From: Corallincola platygyrae
GTDB taxonomy: Bacteria > Pseudomonadota > Gammaproteobacteria > Enterobacterales > Neiellaceae
NCBI RefSeq assembly: GCF_039544265.1
Contig: NZ_BAABLI010000005.1
Coordinates: 189,635 to 253,634, forward strand
Length of the DNA stretch: 64,000 nucleotides
Reading direction: 5' to 3'
In this document: one piece after another, positions 17,330 through 25,817 of the stretch
How positions within the stretch are numbered: position 1 is the stretch's first letter
How the letters are laid out: every line of letters starts with the position of its first letter
Made by a program: the position numbers and the translations under genes
Notes under the pieces: generated by a model
What the model was told of the DNA's origin: nothing
The model's input: the letters and a program-made list of their open reading frames with translations, nothing else
Databases searched by the model: none

Positions 17330-18940
17330 ATGGAGACAATCACTGCACCGCCAGCGAACCGCGAACTGCATATCCAGGGTAAAGTAACCAACGCCTATCG
17401 TGAGGTGTTGACCATGGACGCGCTGTCGTTGGTGGTCGATCTGGTGAAGCAGTTTGCTCCCGAGCGCCGCGAGTTGCTGGCCAACCGTCAGCGTCGCCAA
17501 CAAGCCTTCGATGAAGGCGCGTTACCTGACTTCCTTCCCGAAACCAAAGATATCCGTGAATCTGACTGGCAGATCCGCGGTATTCCTGAAGACCTGCTCG
17601 ATCGTCGTGTTGAGATCACCGGTCCGGTCGATCGCAAAATGGTGATTAACGCGCTGAACGCCGACGTTAGAGTGTTTATGGCCGACTTTGAGGACTCGCT
17701 GTCTCCTACGTGGGATGCGGTGGTGCAGGGCCAGATTAACCTGCGTGACGCGGTAAATCGCAGCATCGATTACATCGACCCAAATTCCGGTAAACACTAC
17801 CAGCTGAAAGATGACCCTGCAGTGCTGATCTGCCGCGTACGTGGCCTGCATCTGGACGAAAAGCACGTACTCTTTGCGGGTGAGCCTATCCCGGGTGCAC
17901 TGTTTGATTTTGCCCTCTATTTTCTGAACAACTACCGCCAGTTGTTGCTCAATGGCAGTGGCCCCTATTTCTATATTCCCAAGCTGCAGAGCCATAAAGA
18001 AGCGGCTTGGTGGAGCAAGATCTTCAGCTACGTTGAAGACAGATACTGCCTGGAACGCGGCACCATCAAGGCAACGCTTCTGATTGAAACACTGCCTGCC
18101 GTGTTCGAGATGCACGAGATCCTTCACGCCATGAAGGACCACATCGTAGCCCTTAACTGTGGTCGCTGGGATTACATCTTCAGCTACATCAAAACCCTGA
18201 AGAACCATAGCGACCGCGTATTACCAGACCGCCAGCAGGTGGGGATGGGCCAACCATTCCTAGATGCCTATTCCCGCCTGCTCGTTCGCACATGCCACCG
18301 TCGGGGGGCGATGGCCATGGGTGGCATGGCGGCATTCATTCCTAGTAAAGATCCTGCCGAGAATGAAGCCGTGTTGGAGAAAGTGCTGCAAGACAAAGAG
18401 CGTGAAGCCAACAACGGCCACGATGGCACCTGGATCGCGCACCCCGGTTTGGCACACGTGGCCATGGGCGTTTTTGATAAGACGCTGGCTGAGCGCAAAA
18501 ACCAGCTGGATATCACTCGCGAAGGTGATGAAGAGATCACTGCCGAACAACTGCTGGCGCCATGCCAGGGCACACGTACCGAAAGCGGTATGCGCCTAAA
18601 CCTGAGAGTGGCGGTTCAGTACATCGAGGCATGGATCTCCGGCAATGGCTGCGTACCTATCTATGGCTTGATGGAAGACGCGGCGACAGCCGAGATCTCC
18701 CGCACCTCAATCTGGCAATGGATCAAACACGGCAAGGATCTGGATAACGGCCAGATCGTTACGCCTGAGCTGTTTACTCAGATGCTCAGCGAAGAGATGC
18801 AGGTGCTGGAACAGGAGTTAGGCGAACTCAAGTATAAAAACGGCCGTTACGCCGAAGCTGCCGAGCTGATGAAACAGATCACGCTGGATGAACAGCTAGT
18901 TGAATTCTTAACACTGCCGGGTTACCGGCGATTGGATTGA
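17330..18940 (+). CDS. aceB: Malate synthase A
   Basis: The 536-residue protein catalyses glyoxylate plus acetyl-CoA to malate in the glyoxylate shunt. Length matches the 530-540 residue A isoform rather than the 720-residue G isoform. Family motifs are FMADFEDSLSPTWDAVVQGQ, ICRVRGLHLDEKHVL, KATLLIETLPAVFEMHEIL, the GRWDYIFSYIKTL stretch, RRGAMAMGGMAAFIP and DGTWIAHPGLAHVA. The start at 17330 is chosen over 17309 because GAGGG lies just before it and homology begins there. Isocitrate lyase follows 67 bases downstream on the same strand, so the two are probably one aceBA operon. No aceK is present in the window. Confidence 0.96.
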   Translation: METITAPPANRELHIQGKVTNAYREVLTMDALSLVVDLVKQFAPERRELLANRQRRQQAFDEGALPDFLPETKDIRESDWQIRGIPEDLLDRRVEITGPVDRKMVINALNADVRVFMADFEDSLSPTWDAVVQGQINLRDAVNRSIDYIDPNSGKHYQLKDDPAVLICRVRGLHLDEKHVLFAGEPIPGALFDFALYFLNNYRQLLLNGSGPYFYIPKLQSHKEAAWWSKIFSYVEDRYCLERGTIKATLLIETLPAVFEMHEILHAMKDHIVALNCGRWDYIFSYIKTLKNHSDRVLPDRQQVGMGQPFLDAYSRLLVRTCHRRGAMAMGGMAAFIPSKDPAENEAVLEKVLQDKEREANNGHDGTWIAHPGLAHVAMGVFDKTLAERKNQLDITREGDEEITAEQLLAPCQGTRTESGMRLNLRVAVQYIEAWISGNGCVPIYGLMEDAATAEISRTSIWQWIKHGKDLDNGQIVTPELFTQMLSEEMQVLEQELGELKYKNGRYAEAAELMKQITLDEQLVEFLTLPGYRRLD

Positions 18941-19007
18941 GCGTCCGTTAGAGACGCCTTTACGTACCCTACGAGCGCAACCAACAGGTCTGCAAGAGGA
19001 AGTCGAT

Positions 19008-20312
19008 ATGACACAGACACGTCAACAACAGATAGAGGCCCTGGAGAAAGACTGGGCAGAGAATCCACGCTGGAAAGGGGTGACCCGCGGCTATACCGCT
19101 GAGGAAGTGGTTAACTTGCGCGGCTCACGCACTGTTGAGCATACCGTGGCCCGTGCAGGCGCTGAAAAGCTGTGGAAGCTGATTAATGGTGAGGCCCGCA
19201 ATGGCTATGTTAACACCATGGGCGCATTGACCGGTGGTCAGGCTGTACAACAGGTTAAAGCTGGCCTTCAGGCGATTTATCTGTCTGGTTGGCAGGTCGC
19301 AGCGGACAACAACCTGTCCGGCACCATGTACCCGGACCAGTCGCTTTACCCCGCCAACTCTGTGCCAGAAGTAGTAAGCCGCATCAACAACGCGTTTACC
19401 CGCGCCGACCAGATCCAGTGGAGCAAGGGTGTTAACCCAGGTGATGAAGGTTATATCGACTATTTTGCGCCGATTGTGGCTGACGCTGAAGCCGGTTTCG
19501 GTGGCGTATTGAACGCATTCGAACTGATGAAAGGCATGATCACCGCCGGTGCAGCGGGTGTGCATTTTGAAGACCAGCTGGCGTCTGTGAAGAAGTGCGG
19601 CCACATGGGCGGTAAGGTACTGGTTCCCACTCAGGAAGCGGTGCAAAAGCTGATTGCTGCCCGTCTGGCAACTGACGTGCTGGATGTGCCTACGCTGGTT
19701 GTTGCGCGTACCGACGCTGATGCGGCCGACCTGCTGACTTCAGATTGCGACCCTTATGATCGCGAGTTTGTGGTGGGTCAACGTACCGCAGAAGGTTTCT
19801 ACCGCACCCGTGCTGGCATCGACCAGGCTATCGCTCGCGGTCTGGCTTATTCGCCATACGCCGATATGGTGTGGTGTGAAACCGCCAAGCCAGATCTGGA
19901 CCAGGCGAAGAAGTTTGCTGAAGCGATCCATGACAAGTACCCAGATCAGCTGTTGGCCTATAACTGCTCCCCTTCATTCAACTGGAAGAAGAATCTGGAC
20001 GATGTCACCATCGCTCGCTTCCAGCGTGAACTGGGCGCCATGGGCTACAAGTTCCAATTCATTACCCTCGCTGGTGTGCACAACATGTGGTACCACATGT
20101 TCGAAATGGCACGCGGCTACCGCGACCGCGGCATGTCAGCTTACGTGGAATTGCAAGAGCAGGAGTTCGAGGCAGCCGACAAGGGTTATACCTTCGTGTC
20201 TCACCAGCAAGAAGTGGGCACCGGGTATTTTGACCAGGTCACCAATACCATCCAGGGTGGTGAATCTTCAGTAACTGCACTGACCGGCTCTACCGAGGAA
20301 GCGCAGTTTTAA
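19008..20312 (+). CDS. aceA: Isocitrate lyase
   Basis: The 434-residue product has the same length as the E. coli enzyme and cleaves isocitrate to glyoxylate and succinate. The catalytic KKCGH signature is present (Cys197), together with NNLSGTMYPDQSLYP, ADAEAGFGGVLNAFELMKGM, the PTLVVARTDADAADLLTSDCD stretch and YNCSPSFNWKKNLDD. It should act as a cytoplasmic tetramer, directing carbon from acetate or fatty acids past the CO2-losing TCA steps together with malate synthase encoded just upstream. AGAGGAAG upstream supports the ATG. A strong terminator follows. Confidence 0.97.
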   Translation: MTQTRQQQIEALEKDWAENPRWKGVTRGYTAEEVVNLRGSRTVEHTVARAGAEKLWKLINGEARNGYVNTMGALTGGQAVQQVKAGLQAIYLSGWQVAADNNLSGTMYPDQSLYPANSVPEVVSRINNAFTRADQIQWSKGVNPGDEGYIDYFAPIVADAEAGFGGVLNAFELMKGMITAGAAGVHFEDQLASVKKCGHMGGKVLVPTQEAVQKLIAARLATDVLDVPTLVVARTDADAADLLTSDCDPYDREFVVGQRTAEGFYRTRAGIDQAIARGLAYSPYADMVWCETAKPDLDQAKKFAEAIHDKYPDQLLAYNCSPSFNWKKNLDDVTIARFQRELGAMGYKFQFITLAGVHNMWYHMFEMARGYRDRGMSAYVELQEQEFEAADKGYTFVSHQQEVGTGYFDQVTNTIQGGESSVTALTGSTEEAQF

Positions 20313-20380
20313 CTGAAAAACGAATTCCGCTGAAAAGCGGATGTTCTAAGAAGTGTTGCTCCAACCTTTCCTTTGATTTT

Positions 20381-20407
20381 GCCCGGCCATGATGGCCGGG
20401 CTTTTTT
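20381..20407 (+). terminator. Rho-independent terminator of aceA
   Basis: Perfect 9-bp stem GCCCGGCCA / TGGCCGGGC with TGA loop and a six-T tract. A mosaic repeat begins directly after it. Confidence 0.95.
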
Positions 20408-20520
20408 ATGTACAGGATGTACGGTATGCCGCGGATACATGGATGTATAGGAGCGGCGATGTCAGGATGTACGGTACACCCACTACGCTTCGCGGGGTGA
20501 GCTTTGCCGCGGGCAGCGTT
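20408..20520 (+). repeat. Terminator-associated mosaic hairpin repeat, cluster 2
   Basis: Directly after the aceA T-tract come the small hairpin gtacaggatgtac, the constant ggtatgccgcgg, arms atacat/atgtat (20435-20440 with 20443-20448) around gg, and aggagcggcgatg. A partial second unit and the module cacccactacgcttcgcggg, also found in clusters 3 and 4, follow. This copy contributes a fourth arm pair, still fully complementary. Confidence 0.85.
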
Positions 20521-20569
20521 TTTAACCCTCTCCTTGGTGAGGGGGGGCAGTGAGGGGGGGATTGTGTAT

Positions 20570-20653
20570 GGTTTCGGGCGCTTGAGGTTCTATTTATCTA
20601 TATCGAGCTGAACAATCGCGCCCAAGGCTGGGAGGCACTGCGCGTAGCCTCCC
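20570..20653 (+). repeat. 84-bp dispersed repeat, copy A
   Basis: It begins ggtttcgggcgc and ends in the hairpin gggaggc-N10-gcctccc. The copy at 23455-23538 on the opposite strand has the same length, the same first 12 bases, 20 of the last 24 bases and a partly conserved middle (cgcccaag-type core). The two copies form an inverted pair around two genes. Confidence 0.7.
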
Positions 20654-20964
20654 TACCGACCTCTCTCTATCTGAAAAAGAGTGCGCCCCTACTATGTGCT
20701 ATTCCTGCGCTATCACCTGCGCCTCAGCTAACGGCTCGACAAACTTCCCTGTTTGGCGAGCCTATATCGGGCATCCTTGCCCGACATCACGCAGATGCTT
20801 GGCTTCGCTTAGGGCACATAGATGGGAAATCTTATCCAACAGAAATACTTGGCAACAATAAACCTTCCAAACAAAATTTTTTCGAATGGAGTTTTAGAAA
20901 AAAGATGATTGACTTTTTTAGAGCTGCCCGGTAGTTCTGAGCACAGACTTGTATATAGAGCTTA
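20654..20964. other. Gene-free stretch after aceA
   Basis: No credible ORF. A short hairpin cgggca-tcct-tgcccg lies near 20769. The second half is AT-rich and leads into the 3' end of the membrane protein gene. Confidence 0.4.
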
Positions 20965-21552
20965 CTAACTCTGCTCTCTAGCCTCTTGAGCAAGTTTTTT
21001 AGCTTTGAATGGAAAAGTGAAAATTATTGCAAATAAAACAAAAAATATAATGGCTACCGCCGAATTTATTAGCAGGAATATGTAGATGACTATAAACGGT
21101 GTTTCTTCTAGACCAAATTTAAAAAAATCAGAGATATTAATGCTGTTCAATAAAATCTTAGCGTGAACCCATTTCCCTATCATAAAAAATAGCAAGCTGA
21201 TGGAAAGTAACGTAGTTGAAACCAAGCCAGATTTAACAAAATTTATTCTTCTGCCTAGCTCTTTTACAGCAATAGAAGTACCAATGACGAAGGCGAGACT
21301 GCCTGAAAAAAACAGTGAGCCCAGCCCTGTTGTGAACACCATAGCTAGAAACCACACTTGTTTGGCCATAGCTTCCCATGATTCGCCAAGTATCTCCCCT
21401 TTGTAGCCAAGAAGGTAGTACTGCGTCCCGAAGTAAATAAGAAAGATAATAATTGCGAATGGCATAGCAAGAAGCTCACTTTTCCTCTCTTTCCAAACAA
21501 GCTTCTTGTGAGCTTCATTTTTTTCCTGAAGCTTTTTAAGTACAGGATCCAT
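20965..21552 (-). CDS. Hypothetical membrane protein, AT-rich gene
   Basis: The product has about 195 residues with four predicted membrane helices (AMPFAIIIFLIYFGTQYYL, VWFLAMVFTTGLGSLFF, TTLLSISLLFFMIGKWV, FIVIYIFLLINSAVAIIFF) and a charged N-terminus (LKKLQEKNEAHKKLVWKERK). I do not recognise a family. The ATG at 21552 with AAGG nine bases upstream is preferred over a TTG 48 bases earlier. Base composition is clearly more AT-rich than the neighbours, and codon use (many ATA, AAA, TTT) differs, suggesting recent acquisition. It follows the response regulator gene after about 110 bases on the same strand, and both lie between inverted 84-bp repeats. Confidence 0.65.
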   Translation of the reverse strand: MDPVLKKLQEKNEAHKKLVWKERKSELLAMPFAIIIFLIYFGTQYYLLGYKGEILGESWEAMAKQVWFLAMVFTTGLGSLFFSGSLAFVIGTSIAVKELGRRINFVKSGLVSTTLLSISLLFFMIGKWVHAKILLNSINISDFFKFGLEETPFIVIYIFLLINSAVAIIFFVLFAIIFTFPFKAKKLAQEAREQS

Positions 21553-21663
21553 TCCTAAACACCTTACAACAGACTTAATTTGGTTTTTGTATGCCTTCAA
21601 AAAATATTTAAATACTAAAAGCTATCTGGCTGATACTTAACTATCTATTAAATACTGAATTCG

Positions 21664-23334
21664 CTAAACCTTCTTCTCCTCCACCACTTCGCCATTTGCT
21701 TCTTTCCACATTCTTGATAATTCACCAAATACCTGGGCATCACTGCCTGGGATTTCCATCATTTCAAGCCGGGAAATTGTGCTGTTGGCGAGGTCGAGTT
21801 GGTCTTGATTATGTTGGTCCTGGCGACGGATTTTGATAAGCACTTTCAGCAGGCTGATTGCCAGTTTGTAGTTTTTAGGAGAGAGTTGCAGCGCTTGTTC
21901 CAGCACCTTGGCGGCTGGACCCATGCGGTTACGCTTATAAAACTCCACCGCCATGCTGTTCAGCTGTTTTGGCGTAAAGTGGATCTCATCGCGTTCGGTG
22001 GTTTCCCGTTCGACGTATTTGCCTACCACCTGGCTGGTCAGAGAGTCTCCGGCGATTTGGCGTTGAACGGCGGTTAGCAGCTTCATCGCTTCTTCGCGCA
22101 TACCGAGTTCGTGGAATACCTTTACCTTGTCCAGGTTGTCTTCAATGGATACTGAAGACTTAAGCGATACCTGGTTCTCCACTATGCGTTTAGCCTTTTC
22201 GGCTTCGTTTTTGGCGTTGTGCAGGCGGGCACGTGAGATGACGATCTGCTCTTTGAAGTACTGGGCATCTTCATAATCGGTCTCTATCGCGGTGAGTCGT
22301 CGCTCGGTTTCCGCCAGAATTTTGCCTGCGGTTCCATCAGTCAGGGTATTGGCGTAGTCGATACCGGTTCGGATCACATTGAGCGCCAGTTCTGGCGAAT
22401 CATGTATCGAATTTCTCGCATACTGCGCCATATTCTTGGTGGCGATGTACTGGCCTTCATGGTCGTGAGTCAGGCGGGCCAAATCCCATGATTTCTTATT
22501 GCGTTCGATATTGCGTGGCGCTAGCGCGGTCGCTTTTTTTATCTCGTCATACGCTTGTTCGTATTCTTCGCGGTCGATGTAGTATTCGGCCAGCATCTCA
22601 TAGGTAGCGAAGCGTGTTTCCGGCTGAGAGGTCAACTCCCCCAGAAGTGTTTCGATCTCGTCTAATTTGTCCTGCTTTAGCAGCGACTTAACAAATCCAA
22701 TATGTGTCCATGGATACTTAAAAGAGCAAAGTAGATCGCGATAAAACAGTTCGGCAGCGGCAAACTCGCGCAGGTCCAGCAGCGCTTCTGCCTTCATTCT
22801 CAACAGATTGGCCTGGTACTTTTGCAGCTTGGGATTAAGCAGATGGCGCTCGGCGTAATAGATGACCTTGGAGTAGTTGCCCGCGTCGATCGCCTGATAG
22901 ATGTTAAACAGCTTCTGTTTGATCTGAAGTGTGTGCTCCAGCCTGGCTTCAATGTTTTTGGCGTTAAGGGGTTTGACCCAGAAGTCGTCCGGTTGCAGTT
23001 CGATAATACTATTCACCAGCGCTTCGCTGGTTTCTGAACTGAGGAAGATAAGTACGGTGCGTTTGTTAACGTAGCCCTTGAACTTCAACTCTTCCAGCAG
23101 GTGGAAGCCGTCTTTGTCGCTCTTCACGTTAAACGCGCAGATAACAATATGGAAATGGTGTTCTTCGCAGAGGCGTAGGCCATGAAATGCGTTTTGCGCG
23201 CTTTTGATGTTTCGAATGCCCATGTTCTCAAACGCCGCCTTCAGCGTGTCATGGACAATCGGGTTGTCATCAATGATTAAAACGTTTAGCGCGGGTAAGT
23301 GGTCTAGTTCACTTGAATCAACCGAATTCATCAA
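21664..23334 (-). CDS. Receiver-domain protein with TPR-like repeats, phosphoacceptor missing
   Basis: The 556-residue protein has an N-terminal CheY-like domain (about 15-135) and a long helical TPR-like region (about 140-530). The receiver keeps the acidic pair D22/D23 (VLIIDDNPIV) and the conserved Lys in FWVKPLN. The phosphoacceptor position, normally Asp at the end of strand 3, is Ala67 in HIVICAFNVKSDKDG. It therefore looks like a pseudo-receiver that cannot use normal aspartyl phosphorylation, unless D73 or D75 substitutes. TPR-type repeats suggest a scaffold role. No DNA-binding or enzymatic output domain is visible. The next gene, an AT-rich membrane protein, follows on the same strand. 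Confidence 0.85.
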   Translation of the reverse strand: MMNSVDSSELDHLPALNVLIIDDNPIVHDTLKAAFENMGIRNIKSAQNAFHGLRLCEEHHFHIVICAFNVKSDKDGFHLLEELKFKGYVNKRTVLIFLSSETSEALVNSIIELQPDDFWVKPLNAKNIEARLEHTLQIKQKLFNIYQAIDAGNYSKVIYYAERHLLNPKLQKYQANLLRMKAEALLDLREFAAAELFYRDLLCSFKYPWTHIGFVKSLLKQDKLDEIETLLGELTSQPETRFATYEMLAEYYIDREEYEQAYDEIKKATALAPRNIERNKKSWDLARLTHDHEGQYIATKNMAQYARNSIHDSPELALNVIRTGIDYANTLTDGTAGKILAETERRLTAIETDYEDAQYFKEQIVISRARLHNAKNEAEKAKRIVENQVSLKSSVSIEDNLDKVKVFHELGMREEAMKLLTAVQRQIAGDSLTSQVVGKYVERETTERDEIHFTPKQLNSMAVEFYKRNRMGPAAKVLEQALQLSPKNYKLAISLLKVLIKIRRQDQHNQDQLDLANSTISRLEMMEIPGSDAQVFGELSRMWKEANGEVVEEKKV

Positions 23335-23454
23335 TAAGGCACTTTACTTTGGTTGTTAACACGGGTTACACAATTGTTAAGTATACAAGGCTGAAGTAAG
23401 CATTCACCCCTTGTGCTTAATTTATGTGGACTGAAATCGATTTGATCCGGAAGT

Positions 23455-23538
23455 GGGAGGCTATGCACTGCGCCTCCCTGACTTGGGGGCGTTAGCTTTA
23501 GTTTGTTTGAAAAATTAACGCTGTACGCGCCCGAAACC
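23455..23538 (-). repeat. 84-bp dispersed repeat, copy B
   Basis: This is the minus-strand counterpart of 20570-20653: ggtttcgggcgc at its start (23527-23538) and a gggaggc/gcctccc hairpin at its end (23455-23478). Like copy A it lies downstream of a gene transcribed in its own direction (the delta carbonic anhydrase gene). Confidence 0.7.
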
Positions 23539-23540
23539 TA

Positions 23541-23590
23541 GTAAACAGGCTAAATAGTGAACTAGCTAGCAGCGATTAGCCCTTGTTTAC
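23541..23590. repeat. Large imperfect hairpin in the 3' region of the carbonic anhydrase gene
   Basis: gtaaacaggctaa pairs with ttagcccttgtttac (two-base bulge), with a 22-base loop containing ctagctag. No T-tract follows on either strand. The rest of 23335-23729 holds no credible gene. Confidence 0.6.
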
Positions 23591-23729
23591 TTTCATCTAT
23601 ACATATCTTTTTTTACATTCGGATGCGTCGTCAAATACCTAGGGTGTTCCTGTCAGTTGGTGGAGCCATCCATGGCCGCCACATGGTTTTTCAACCACCG
23701 AGGGAAATTAGTGGATTGCTTAACTTTTC

Positions 23730-24599
23730 TTACTCGATGTTAGATAAGAGATCGGGATTAACCACTAGATTTCTTACGCCATGGGCATGATCTTCGTTAA
23801 ACACATTGCCTTTGCACCAATTTCCCACGGTGTTGATGTCAACTTTTACCACCTGTGGACGTACGCTCCAGCTGACCTGAAATGGAGAGCCTTGTTCATT
23901 GTAACCAGGGCCAGTGGTTGAGCCGGCGTACTGAATGGGAGATCCGGTATTGTTTGGAATGTTTAAAGCCTGATGCAGTGCACCTTGTTTGGCGTGTTGG
24001 GTCAACGTTTCAAAGCTTGCCGCTTTTTTATCATTCACCAACACATACACCTGAGTTTCAACTCGAAGCTGCGGATTGTTAATTGACTCATTCAAGCACG
24101 CACCTAACGTTGGCCCCGGTGACACCTGGGCCGTTGAGTGAACGTAGTGCACTTCAATGGTATCACCCGGATATAAGCTACCGTGTTTGCTCGGACAAAC
24201 GGGTTGTTGTACAGGCGTAAGCTCTGACGAACTCAATGTGCCTGAATATTCATAACCACTCAGGTAGCCGTGACCATCGCCATTGCCTGCATACTTGGTA
24301 AATTCACCTCCTTTGTGCTCTGCATTTTTATGAAAGTGGATGTTACACAGGTTCATTTGCGTGTAGGGCGGTGCTTCACTGAAAGAGATAGCGTTTCGAC
24401 CTGTAGCAGCGTCGATATCTCTTGGTGATTGTGGGCCATAACCCTTGCCTTGCGTTTGTTTTGCAAGTGCTGCTCGCTGTTTGGCGATGATGTTGTCAGA
24501 CACTTGCGGGTGATCATTATGGTGCTCCGCGTCTTTGGCTAATGCGTTTAGAGGAATTGCTGTTACGAATGTGAGAGCTAGAATGCGACGAAAGATCAT
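23730..24599 (-). CDS. Delta-class carbonic anhydrase, exported
   Basis: The 289-residue protein has a Sec signal peptide (MIFRRILALTFVTAIPLNALA). The core MNLCNIHFHKNAEHKGGEF is typical of delta-class carbonic anhydrase, the type first found in diatoms and later in some marine proteobacteria. It supplies candidate zinc-binding His residues (NIHFH, AEHKG), with a further His in EVHYVHS. Conserved Cys residues (NLCN, PVCPS, GACLN, NWCKG) probably form disulfides in the periplasm. The expected reaction is reversible CO2 hydration outside the cytoplasm. The gene stands alone with its own promoter region upstream of 24599. Confidence 0.85.
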   Translation of the reverse strand: MIFRRILALTFVTAIPLNALAKDAEHHNDHPQVSDNIIAKQRAALAKQTQGKGYGPQSPRDIDAATGRNAISFSEAPPYTQMNLCNIHFHKNAEHKGGEFTKYAGNGDGHGYLSGYEYSGTLSSSELTPVQQPVCPSKHGSLYPGDTIEVHYVHSTAQVSPGPTLGACLNESINNPQLRVETQVYVLVNDKKAASFETLTQHAKQGALHQALNIPNNTGSPIQYAGSTTGPGYNEQGSPFQVSWSVRPQVVKVDINTVGNWCKGNVFNEDHAHGVRNLVVNPDLLSNIE

Positions 24600-24892
24600 T
24601 TGGTATCCTTGTTAAATTGGAAAGTAACCAAGGTGTTCGAGAACAAGGCGTTCCAGAAAAAGAATAGCTTAGGTTTGATATCTGGAGCGCGACGGAACTT
24701 ATTAGTTTATGTAGTCTTTTCGGCGTTTGATTGATAACAAGGTTTTGCAGCAATAGCTGCTTATTGAAGCAATCCAAGCAAAAACGCCTGTAGCACGCTT
24801 CAAGCTTTGCAGGTCATTTGGCCGCCCGAAATACTCGTGGCATTTAAAAACCAGCTAACCTGTAACCATCAATTGCAAATACCCGATATGCC

Positions 24893-25756
24893 ATGATTAT
24901 CAGTGAAACCACATCCTTTGGTGGTCGTTATCTGCGGGTTTCTCACGCCTCCAGTACGCTCAACTGTGAGATGACCTATGGTTTGTTTCTGCCGCCAGAG
25001 GCAAGCGAGGACAACCCGGCCCCAGTGCTGTATTGGTTATCCGGGCTTACCTGCACCGACGAAAACTTTATGCAGAAGGCGGGTGCGCACCGGTTGGCCG
25101 CCGAGTTAGGCATTGCCATTCTGGCTCCAGACACCAGTCCGCGTGGGGAAGGGGTGCCTGATGACCCTGATGGAAGTTACGATTTGGGATTGGGTGCAGG
25201 GTTCTACCTCAACGCGACAAAGCCGCCCTGGAGTAGCCATTACCATATGTTTGACTATGTGTTAGATGAGTTACCAGCGGTAGTTAAAGCCCAGTTTCCA
25301 ATATCAGATGTCTGGTCGATTGCCGGTCACTCTATGGGGGGCCATGGGGCATTGGTGTTGGGATTACGTCATCCTTATCGGTTCCGCTCTATTTCCGCAT
25401 TTGCACCCATAGTTAATCCATCCGCCTGTCCGTGGGGGCATAAGGCGTTTCAAAACTATTTGGGAGATGATGAAGCGCGCTGGCATGACTACGATGCCTG
25501 TCATCTGTTGTCCCATCTGATGGAAGAGGATGAGGTATTGCCGCTGCTGATTGATCAGGGGGATGCTGACCAGTTTCTAGAACAGCAACTGTTATTGCCG
25601 AATTTAGACCCGCAGCTGGACCGCCTGCAGTGTTCGGCAGAGATCCGCATACAACCTGGCTATGACCATAGCTACTACTTTATCGCCAGCTTTATCGATG
25701 ACCACCTCAGGTTTCATGCTGACTATCTTTTTGCGCAGAATAACGGGGCCGAGTAA
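24893..25756 (+). CDS. fghA: S-formylglutathione hydrolase
   Basis: The 287-residue esterase D-family protein hydrolyses S-formylglutathione to formate and glutathione in formaldehyde detoxification. It shows YWLSGLTCTDENFMQKAGA, LAPDTSPRGEG, the nucleophile elbow GHSMGGHGAL, LIDQGDADQFLE (Asp) and PGYDHSYYFIA (His), matching the FrmB/FghA family throughout. The glutathione-dependent formaldehyde dehydrogenase (adhC/frmA), often adjacent, is not in the window. The Shine-Dalgarno region before the ATG is weak. A glutathione-dependent reductase gene lies convergently just downstream. Confidence 0.95.
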   Translation: MIISETTSFGGRYLRVSHASSTLNCEMTYGLFLPPEASEDNPAPVLYWLSGLTCTDENFMQKAGAHRLAAELGIAILAPDTSPRGEGVPDDPDGSYDLGLGAGFYLNATKPPWSSHYHMFDYVLDELPAVVKAQFPISDVWSIAGHSMGGHGALVLGLRHPYRFRSISAFAPIVNPSACPWGHKAFQNYLGDDEARWHDYDACHLLSHLMEEDEVLPLLIDQGDADQFLEQQLLLPNLDPQLDRLQCSAEIRIQPGYDHSYYFIASFIDDHLRFHADYLFAQNNGAE

Positions 25757-25817
25757 CGCGGGCGATATGTCGCATTACTCGGCGCTGACTTGTTAGTGTC
25801 TCTTCAAATACAACTTG

